Part shown: positions 55,601 to 64,000 of the stretch, one piece after another
Layout of the letters: the number at the start of each line of letters is the position of its first letter
How positions within the stretch are numbered: position 1 is the first letter of the stretch
Assembly: GCA_024345305.1 (NCBI GenBank)
Contig: BRON01000018.1
Coordinates: 496,001 to 560,000, forward strand
DNA: 64,000 bases
Reading direction: 5' to 3'
From: Mrakia gelida
Taxonomy: Eukaryota; Basidiomycota; Tremellomycetes; Cystofilobasidiales; Mrakiaceae
Notes under the pieces: model-generated
Databases searched by the model: none
The model's input: the letters and a program-made list of their open reading frames with translations, nothing else
What the model was told of the DNA's origin: nothing
Made by a program: the position numbers and the translations under genes

Positions 55601-57532
55601 ATACAACGAGGATGGGACCTACGCTGTGGATAACGACAAGACTTTCGAGACGGCTGGGGACCCTAGGATTCTGTCGGAGTTGGTTCGTCCCACGTCTCTC
55701 CTCATCTCACCCTCCCCTCCTTCCCTTCTTCCCCACTCACCTTTTCTCTCTTGTCGCTTCTTTCGGCCCGTCTCTCATAGGGCAAAGTCATGGAAAAGCT
55801 CCTCACCACGAGCTCTAAGGACCTCGCTCGGTTCAGGAAGGACGCTCCCGAGGAGGCTGTTTCCGAGGAGGAGAGGAACGCTCGAGAGGCTTATCATTAC
55901 ACGAAGGTCAGCCTTCTTTCCACCTTCCCTCTCCCTGCACCTTCGAAAGACGAGAATCTGACCTGGCTGGGTCCTCTTTCGTTTGCGAAACTTCAGGGCT
56001 CCTCGATCCTGATGCGATCCCAACTCGACGGAGTCGATCCTCGCTTGCCTGGAACTGGGTCGTTCGATATCAAGACGAGGTCGACGATTGCTATTCGGAT
56101 GGATATGGAGAACATTGAGGTCAGTTCTCGAGCTCATCCGTTTCCTTTGCTCAAGAAAAACGAAGCTGACTCGAACGCGTCTCTCGCTCCGTTTCGTTTC
56201 GCTTTCGCAGGAAGGACGCCACTACCCTCTTCGTTTCCTCACTGGAGTGCACGAGTCCTTCGAAAAGGAGAGGTGGGATATGTTCCGATCTGCCTTCCTC
56301 AAGTACAGGTTCGTCTCCGCCCCCCTCTTCCTCTCGTCGTCGCGTCCCGTTCCCGCTGACCTTTCGCGCGTTCGTTTTCGCCCTCAGTCTCCAATGCCGA
56401 ATCGGAGGAATGGACGGAATCTTCTGCGCCTACCACTCCACCTCCGTCATGCACGGATTCCAGTACATCCCCGTGGACGAGATGGACGAGGTCCTGTTCG
56501 GTTCAACGACGATGGGAGATCAGAACTTTGCGCTCAGCGTCGAGATCTTGGAGAAGGTGTTTGAGGAGGCGAAGAGGTTGTATCCTGGGGTGGTGAGTCC
56601 GAACGATCACTCCTCTTGAAGAAGAGGGGGAGGGGAAGAGAAACCGAGCTGACTTTGCGACTTCGTCGTACTTTTCGAACTCAGAACCTCGAGGTGACGA
56701 TGAAGACTCCCGACAACGTTCGAGGCGAGATGGCCGTCTTCGTTCAGCCTCAGGAGTGGGACGAGGCTTCAGCTGGAACCGCCAAACCTATCGTCGAGCT
56801 TCGAGTCCAAGGTGAAAGCAGGGTCGAAGGAGCGAAGATCGTCGGAGAAATTGAGGTTAAGGAAGGACAGAAGTGTTCGTCCTCGTCGTCTCGCCTCCCC
56901 CCTCTCTCTCTTCCTTCCTTCGCTGACCTCTTCTCTCGTTCGTTCGTGATCTCACAGGGCACGTCGACCTCTCCATCACCCGTGATCCTCTCTTCGAATC
57001 TCCTAAAGCTCAACGAGACGCTCGACGCGCCTTCGACCTCCTCCGGATGATGCAAATCGACATCGGTTCCACCGTCAAATGTCCCTCTGGTATCACCGAG
57101 GCTCAGATGCAGAAGATCTTCGACGATCGGTGGTACGCCGAGGTGTCGGATCCCGACTCTGGCTTCTCGCATCTCGCCGTTCGGGAAGTCAAGGCCTGGG
57201 AGGAAGAGGACGAGGACGAGGAGGACGTTGCCGCGGAGGAGGGAGTGCAGAAGAGGGGGCAAGAGAGCTGGAGGATTGGGAAGGCGAAGGTTGGGAATGT
57301 GAGGATGGTGAAGGCGAAACCTCCTCGGTTGTCCTTCGGGAAGGTTCAGCAGGATGTGCTGGCTGTGAGGCAGCTCGCGAGGGAGGCGAAGGCGAGGGAG
57401 GAGGAGTTGAGGAAGAAGTTGAGGGGGAAGGAGGTTCATCACTGGGTGCAGGGTCCTTTGTTTGCGGATCTCGAGGAGGAGGAGGTTGAGGAGGTGGCGG
57501 TGGTGGAGGAGACGAAGGGGGAGGAGAAGTAG
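52700..57532 (+). CDS. PET127: Mitochondrial Pet127-like RNA-processing protein
   Basis: Pet127 proteins help 5' processing and decay of mitochondrial RNAs. Starting at ATG 52700 rather than the internal Met at 52781 gives a good presequence (MLRVASSPRWASSNLRGSAS...). A long Ser/Pro/Lys-rich region (large exon 53197-54500) precedes the conserved core, where exons join in frame: FLRDPRSNVYNFD, CTFYGSTSTLTSCLSQIYFM, YTFGAKLPASIFLKYNEDGT, RSQLDGVDPRLPGTGSFDIK and TRSTIAIRMD, SFEKERWDMFRSAFLKYS, CRIGGMDGIFCAYHSTSVMH, GFQYIPVDEMDEVLFG. This RSQLD...PGTG.FDIKTR block is the Pet127 signature, with a nuclease-like arrangement of acidic residues. The C-terminus is charged and coiled (stop 57532). Confidence 0.9.
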
Positions 57533-59079
57533 GTTTTGACGACGCGTCTTTCTTTCGCTTTGCGTTTTCGTTCTCTCTCTTGATTTCCTGCTTAGCACGG
57601 TTTCTGTACTACTAGAGTTCCTCGCTGCATCTGATTTTACGTCTCTAGCATGGTTTGCTTGCCTCGGTACTGGCAGAGCTCGTTGAGAGGAGGAAAGGTC
57701 GGCGAGAGACGGCAAGGCGACGCGTCGGTGGACCTCGAGAGATAGAGACCCCCAAGCCTCGAAAAACAGTCTCGGATCAAGAGGGTTCGTACCTGCCAGA
57801 CGACCCTGGCCCGTGCTTCCCAGAAGTAGGAGTAAAACACAGAAGGAACTGATCCGGCTCGAAGGGATCCGCTCTCGCAAAGGAGAGGGGTGGGTCCCCC
57901 GAAACGGCTTTTCGTTTCTTCCTTTCTTGCCTGTCCCCCTTCTTCTTCCCAACCCTCAGCGTCCCTCGCCTCGCTCTCCCTTCCCATCCACCCCGTAGCG
58001 AAGCCATCCAGATCGATCTCCCAAGGAAACCCAGCTCAGGTAAGCTCATGCCGGTATATTGTTCTTCGAGGAGATGAAACGTGGTGGCTTGAAGAGGATC
58101 GAGAGGGAAGGAAGGAGGAGGCAAGAGCGACCTTTTGTGCGAGAGTTCCTTTGCTCCGCTCGCACGGCAACCCCCTCCCCTCCCATCCGCTCCTTCGTCG
58201 AGCTGGAAGGGAAGTCGGTTGGATAGGGTGATGGAGACGGTTAAGAAGAAGCTGCTGAAGATGTTGAGCTCCAGCGAGGAGGAGGAGGAGAAGGAAGGGA
58301 GGGAAGTGAGCTCGAGCGAGAGGATGGGATGACCGAGTGGATTTGATGGCCAGAGAAGGACGACGACCGAGCCTGAGCTGGCGCTTCTACAGCCGTAGGC
58401 ATCTCGTTAGAGTCTAGGAGATGGCTTGGAGGTGGTAGCTGGTGGTCTGAAGATGCCAGGGATGTCGTTTTGGATGAGCTTGAGCTGTTGAGCTTCGACT
58501 TTTGAATGATCTCTCCTTCGATCCTTTCTTTGATGGACGCTGACCTTTTCCTTCCTTCCTGGACCTTCCATCCTTCCAGATACATCTTCAAGCCGCTCTT
58601 TCTCACTTCGAACCTCACTTGGTCGAGCCCCTAGGATCCATCTACGATCGGTTTAGAAGAGCTCGAGCTACCTCTCGTGAGTGTTGAGCTCGTTCTTCCC
58701 TTTCTCGTCTTCTTCTGTCGTCTTCGCTCGTTTGGTTGGGGAGAGATGAGCTCTCTGCAACGTCGAGCGATCCTAGGCTGGTTTCACTCCCTTCCTAGGG
58801 GACCTGATTCCTCGGAGTATGGTCTTCCTCGTGCCCAGATATGATGCTGGCGGAGGAACGGAGAGAATCGTCGCGTGCGAGCTCACCTCTAGTTCTGCTT
58901 CTCCTCGAGCCTCGAACCTCCTTCCATCTCAATCTGACCTTGCATATCTCTTCATACAGCTTCTGGGCTTAGCAGATCCCCCGCGTACGGCGACCTATAT
59001 CGGTTGACCATCCATCGTCCGTTCATTTTCTTCACCCTTTGGTCTCTTTCGTCTGACCTTCCCTTCTTTCGTTTCTCAG
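57533..59079. other. Long intergenic region upstream of the CDCA7-like gene
   Basis: About 1.5 kb. A CTTTCAG-type acceptor ends directly at the ATG 59080 (TTTCTCAG), with CTGACC upstream, so the CDCA7-like leader contains an intron. A minus-strand open stretch at about 58240-58615 has no ATG start of its own and I do not call it. No RNA gene recognised. Confidence 0.5.
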
Positions 59080-62000
59080 ATGTCGGACCATCGCTACTCA
59101 GGCCCTCCCTTTCCTCGAATCCCTTCTCCTCCACCACCACCACCTCAAGGACTCCAACCATCTTACAACTACCCCTACCCTCGTCCAGCAACGGATCCTT
59201 ACGTGCAAAGCTACCCTCAACCTTCCCCGACTCAGGCTCTTCCTCCTCCACCCTCCCTTCATCACAGCTACCAGCAATCCGCGCCTTCTCCTCATCAGTC
59301 GCTACCTCCTCCACCTAGCCATTCTCATCAATCCTACACTCAGCATCCTCTCCTCGCCTACCCAACCGGTCTCTCTTCCTCCTCCTCCTCTCACCAGCAA
59401 TCTCCTCCTCAGCCTCACGCGTCGTCGTCGACCTCGTTTCCCTCGAACGGACCTCCTCCTCCTCCCTCTGCAAGATCCTACTACCAACCCTATCCATCTT
59501 ACGATCAGCCTCAAATACCACCACCTCCTCCTCATCACTACCAGTCTACTCCCGAGCATTACCAGCAGCAGCAGCAGCCATATCACTACCCCGAGCACGA
59601 CCAAGACCAGCACCCTCCTCCCCTCCCTCGTCCTCGCCAAAACTCCGCCTCCCATCAACTCGACCTCGCCCCTCTCGGAGGGATCCAGCTCCCAGCTCTT
59701 CGCGTCTCAGCCTCCCCAGAGGTCAAGCAGCACCGAGAACGACTTCCGAGCCTGACCTCTCTCGGAGAGGTCGTCGCTCCTTCGTACTCAGGAGGAGGAA
59801 TGCCCGTTGGAGGACCGTCGTCAGGATTCGGAGGGAACATCGAGGATCGATTCGCCGGACGACCTGTCCCTGCGAAGGCTTCCAAGTCGAGGAAGATCGC
59901 GAGGGTTCAGTATCAGGAGGTTGCCGAGGGAGACGACGGTTCGTCGAGAGGAGGAGACGAGGACGAGGGAGCGGAGGATTTGGATCCGTTGACGGGGAAG
60001 AAGAGGAAGAGGCAGAGAGCTGGACCCGGAGGAGATAGTCTGACGTGTCATCAGGTGAGTTTCTCTCTCGTAAATGGAGTTCGAACGTTGGAGGAAGTGG
60101 AAGACTGACTGATCTCGTTCGTTCGCTCGAAGTGTCGAGGATACTACGAGTCTGGACTTCGCTGCTCGATGAACAAGCTCTCCGCGAAGGGAAAGCTCTG
60201 GAAGCAGTGCATCCTGGTCTATTGTGATCGAGACGTGATGTACAGGTACGTTTCGTCGTGGTCTCGTCGTCTTTCGCCGAACCGAACCCGACTCACCGTC
60301 GCGTCTTACTCTCACGCTCAGATATGGAGTCGACCCCGAAGCTGTTCGAAACGGCCCACCACCTTCAGAGGAAGACGTCCGAATCGGGAACCATTCGGCT
60401 GAAGCTCGTTACAAGTGGACCTGTCCGAGTTGCGAGAACATCTGTCAGGTGAGTCGCCCGTTCTTCGACTCTTCGAACGAGATGAATGAGAGCTAACCTT
60501 CGTCTTCTTCCTCTAGTGCTCGATCTGCCGAAAGAAGAACGGTCTCGAACCCGTCGGAAACCTCTCGATCAAGACCAAGAACAGTGGCAAACGAACAGCC
60601 TCGGATCTACTCAAGAACGGACCCGGAAAGGTTCGTCCTCCTCCCCTCTCGTTCTGGACGCGTCTCGATCCCTACTGACTTTTCTCGTCTCTTTTCACCC
60701 TCCTCCAGGGTCAGAAGAAGTTTGGATCAGATCGAGGGGGAACTCCCATGGATGAGGATCTCTCTCACCTCTCGACCGAGGAACGAGCGAAGTACATCAA
60801 GGAGCGAGAGAGGAAGATCAAGCTCATTGCCGTTGCGAAGGATCGACTCGAGAAGCTCAAGACGGACGTTCAGGCTGTTACGATCGAGGATGTTGGAGTG
60901 CTGTTTGAGGAAGGGAGGGGTGCTTGGGAGGTGGATGGTGATGAGGGTGTTGCTGGAAGGGTCGATCTGAGGGAGTTCTTTTGGAGGGTGAGTCGCGTCC
61001 TCCAATTCCTTTCTCGAGCGTCAGAAGCTGACTTCGGTTCTCGTACTGCCAGTTCCGCAAATTCGTTCCACTACCGTACGTCCCGAGATCTGCTCTCGTT
61101 CAACTGTTTCGCTTGTCGAACTCGCCCGGCTGACTTCTCCGTTTCGCCTTCACAGAGACAAGATCTTCTCGACTCTCGACAACTTCGACAAGCCCATCGC
61201 CGAGTCTACAGCCAAGAGGATGGCGGTCATGATGATCGACTTTCTCTACTCCCAGGTCCTCAAAGGCTCGCCTCCCCTTGGAGAGACTCCCGAGGCCATC
61301 GCAGAAGAGTTGGCTGTTCAGGAGAGGATTGAGGTTGTGAGTCGACTTGTGTTCCCTACACCCTCGTCGTCTCGACGCGTCTGACGATTGACCTCTTTGT
61401 TCTACTCACCAGATCCTCGCCGACGTCAAGGCCGCTCTCAAACCCACTACCTCAGCACTTCACCTTCGAAAAACCCTCCACGCTCTCCTCCTCGCCTTCG
61501 AAGCCGCCGAACAACCCACGGAGTTCGCATCTCCTTCACCCCGAGCTTCCATGGAAGGCTCGATTGCTCCCATCGACCAGGACGAGATCGCCGAGGAGAA
61601 GGTCGAGAAGGACGAGAAGCTGGTCGACCAGGCACCCGTCGCGTCGTCGTCGAAACTCGAGGAACCCGTCAAGGAGGAGGTCGTCGAGGCCATCGTTCAA
61701 CCAGCACCCTCGACACCAGGAGGATCGAACGCCACTCTCCCTACTACGACCTCTCTCCTCATCTCGCTCTCGCATCGAGTCTTGATGTCGCCGGACGTAA
61801 GGTTCGACATGGAAGAAGGGTTGGCTCAGAGAGCCGAGATGATCAAGCTTCAAGGAAGGGAGGTGAAGGCTTTTGTGGAGGGACGAGGGAAGAAGAGACT
61901 GAAGCTGGAGGCTGAGATGGCTGTCGCTCTGGGAACGGCGGCGAAGGGAGTCAAACTCGTTGAGGTTCGTTTCCGTCTCTCTCTTCTCGTCTCGTCGCGT

Positions 62001-62838
62001 CCACTCCCGCTGACCTTCTTCTCTCTCCCTCTCCTCCTTTCATTTCTTCATCTCAGATCGACGACCTCCCTCGAGAAGACTACCACGAGCACCTCCGACT
62101 CGTCACATCGCAACGTCTCGCTCTCCACGGCGTCGCAGGTCGTTCAGCAGCCGTCCTCGGAGTCGACGCGGAGGACCGAATCTACGTCTCTCTGGCCCCC
62201 GACTGGGAAGGAAGGAAGCCTACCGGATGGGGAATCGGAATCCACGTCTTTGGAAAGGGATTCGACTCGGTCTGGCCGTCGTCGTCGTCGTCGAACGGGA
62301 AGGACACCGGAACGCTCGTCTCGTCGAAGACCTCGTCGGAAACAGGTCAAGCCTCACCACCACCGAAGTCGGATCAACCCAAGAAGGACGAACATCTCTC
62401 CCTTAGTCCAGCCTCCAGCGTCGACGCCGCCGCCGTCTCAGCAGAACCTACCTCCTCTCAATGGCACCACTTCCCTACCTATCGATCGATCCGACACCTC
62501 GCCGACGTCGTCGCCTTCCAAGCCCTCAACCTCGCCTTCGAGAGAGGAGATCTCATTCTCACCGTCCACCTCCCGACATCCACTTCTCCTTCGCAACGAG
62601 TCTACCCGGAGGACGCGTGGTACCATTCGTCGACGAACCTGGGAGAGTTCGCCGAGGAGGGGAAGGTGAAGGAGTTGTTGATCAGGATGAACGAGATTGC
62701 GGATCTGTTGGAGATGGCGGATCTGGAGGATGAGGAGGAGGCCAAGTTGATGAGGATTGAGGAGAGCAACAAGGCGAAGGAGAAGGCGAAGGAGGTGGAG
62801 GAGCCGTTAGGGAAGAGGAGGAGGAAGAGCAAGCCTTA
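59080..62838 (+). CDS. CDCA7-type zf-4CXXC_R1 zinc-finger protein
   Basis: The N-terminal 230 residues are Pro/Ser/His/Gln/Tyr-rich and disordered. A KKRKRQR basic patch precedes the zinc-binding domain, spread over several exons: LTCHQ | CRGYYESGLRCSMNKLSAKG, KLWKQCILVYCDRDVMYRYG, ARYKWTCPSCENICQ | CSICRKKNGLEPVGNL. The repeated CxxC pairs and their order match the zf-4CXXC_R1 domain (CDCA7 family), which in vertebrates activates the HELLS/LSH remodeller and supports DNA methylation. C-terminal regions include a DDT-like helical stretch (YIKERERKIKLIAVAKDRLEKL ...) and YRSIRHLADVVAFQALNLAF, ending with an acidic/basic tail. Close to 1,000 residues. A chromatin role is inferred from the family. 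Confidence 0.85.
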
Positions 62839-63077
62839 GCTTTGCTTCAGGCCTTCAGGCCGCATTCTTCCCTTGTAGTTTGTCTATCTGTTTCGTTCGC
62901 TTTTCGCCTAGTCTTTCTTTATGACCTTTCAGCTCTAGTCTAGCAGTAATCTTCATGTTTTCTCGATGTCTTTCTTGACTCTTCCTCGAGAAAAAACGCG
63001 TCCGAATCTTGCCCCGACATCGCAAAGGGAAACGCGTTCGAGCTCACCTCTGCTTCCTTCCCTTCCAACTCTCGCCC

Positions 63078-64000
63078 ATGCCTCCCCGCCGCCCTTGCAA
63101 ACGCCAACGCCGCGAGTCTTGGGAAAGCGCGTTTGACAACAAGGAGACTCGCGCGGAAGCTCGCGAGGAGTGGATCGAAGAACAGAAGAAGAAGGAGAAG
63201 GATCCTGGCGAATACACGGATCGACATGGGATTCCAGCAGCTCCTCCTTCAACCCTCTCCCTCGCCTTCACCTCCATCCCATCCTCCATTCCTTCCATCA
63301 TCAACTCGACAAAAGGACCTGTACCTTCCCTCATCACCCTAGCAGCGAAGAAGGTTTCCCTCAACCTGGAGGAGTACCATCCCGAATGGTTTCAAGAAGG
63401 ACGACTTCCGGAGGATGCAACGAAGGAGCTCATGAGGTCGTTGGCGAGGTCGGATCAGGGTTGGAGGGTCGATATTGGGAACTGGGTCAGGTTGGGAGTC
63501 GAGTTTGGATCGATGGTGATGGATAGGTTGCCAGAGGTGAAGGAAGAAACGCTCTCGGCAAGTAAGTTTGATTCTGTTGAGCTCTTGGTTTCCCTTCCCT
63601 TGCCTCCCTCCCTGCTCCCTTGCTTTGCCTGACCCCCTCGCGCTTCTACAGAACCCAACTTCTTCAACTCCAACCCACCCCCACTAGCCACGGAACTCAT
63701 CAACACCCCTTACCATCGACACCTCCCCCTCGAACTCCTCGAGCTCACCTCCTCCCTCCAGAGCCAGCCGGCGACCTCCCCTCTCCTCCATCTCGTTCAA
63801 CCTCTCCTTCGAAAACCGCCGATGAACATCCTCACGTCCCTCTCTCTCGCTGGATCCAACTTCGTCGACGAGCAGGCGAGCTGCCTGAGGGGGTTGAAGT
63901 TCTTGGTGTCCCTGGATCTATCGAGGTGAGCTCTTTTCCCAGCTCGACGCGAAAGGGACGACGAGGAGAGGGCTGATCGTCTTTCCTTCTCTGCTCGTTT
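63078..64000 (+). CDS. Leucine-rich protein, partial at window end
   Basis: Exon 1 (63078-63561) reads MPPRRPCKRQRRESWESAF, then a charged helix rich in Glu/Lys/Arg and VSLNLEEYHPEWFQEGRLP. Exon 2 (63652-63926) continues to TPYHRHLPLELLELTSSL, MNILTSLSLAGSNFVDEQASCLRGLKFLVSLDLSR and a GTGAGC donor. The LTSLSLAG...L..LKFLVSLDLS pattern is that of leucine-rich repeats. An in-frame Met further upstream (about 63009) would add 23 residues. The rest lies beyond 64000. Function unknown; LRRs of this kind often occur in F-box and scaffold proteins. Confidence 0.6.

Noticed and set aside
58241..58618. Minus-strand open frame in the gap before the CDCA7-like gene
   Set aside because: It begins without an ATG, is low-complexity, and has no clear splice partners.

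Overview
The window is nuclear DNA of a GC-rich, very intron-dense fungus, most likely a basidiomycete yeast-like fungus of the Pucciniomycotina (Rhodotorula/Sporobolomyces type). The signs are CT-rich leaders, genes cut by many introns of mostly 45-100 nt, donors GTGAGT/GTTCGT/GTACGT, an almost constant CTGAC branch-point word upstream of the acceptor, and products such as ERV14, LSM4, PET127, ARL8 and an SP-family sugar transporter. All assignments come from reading translations by eye. Exon joins were checked by reading frame and by resemblance to remembered families, not by search. I recognised no tRNA, rRNA, transposon or CRISPR.

Region by region. 1-6 kb: two adjacent genes for secreted proteins built from tandem copies of a small-secreted-protein domain, then a 12-cysteine secreted orphan. 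6.4-11.1 kb: F-box-like protein, methionyl-tRNA formyltransferase, LSM4. 11.2-24 kb: three paralogous genes ending in a MYND-like zinc finger, interleaved with a sugar transporter and a TPR-SET protein. 24-31.7 kb: ERV14 (cornichon), a probable mitochondrial protein, a tiny coiled-coil protein, SRP72 and a monothiol glutaredoxin. 33-36.5 kb: amino-acid permease. 37-48 kb: Ser/Pro-rich orphan, ZNF706-like protein, two-TM protein, RING protein, C2H2 factor and a frame-broken orphan. 48.6-57.5 kb: ARL8 GTPase, SWIM-finger protein, mitochondrial bL35 and PET127. 59-64 kb: a CDCA7-type zinc-finger protein and the start of a leucine-rich protein that runs off the window.

Many genes sit head to head with only 120-330 bp between start codons (F-box/FMT1, LSM4/MYND-A, MYND-B/SET, SRP72/glutaredoxin, membrane protein/RING, ARL8/SWIM, bL35m/PET127), so shared promoters are common.

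The observations most worth following are: the tandem secreted-domain genes with intron positions repeated in every unit; the MYND-like family around a SET gene; a 4-nt exon in the sugar transporter and an initiator exon that is only ATG in LSM4; frame lesions in LSM4, MYND-A and the 47.5 kb orphan that are either assembly errors or real decay; and a strong excess of the palindrome GACGCGTC.
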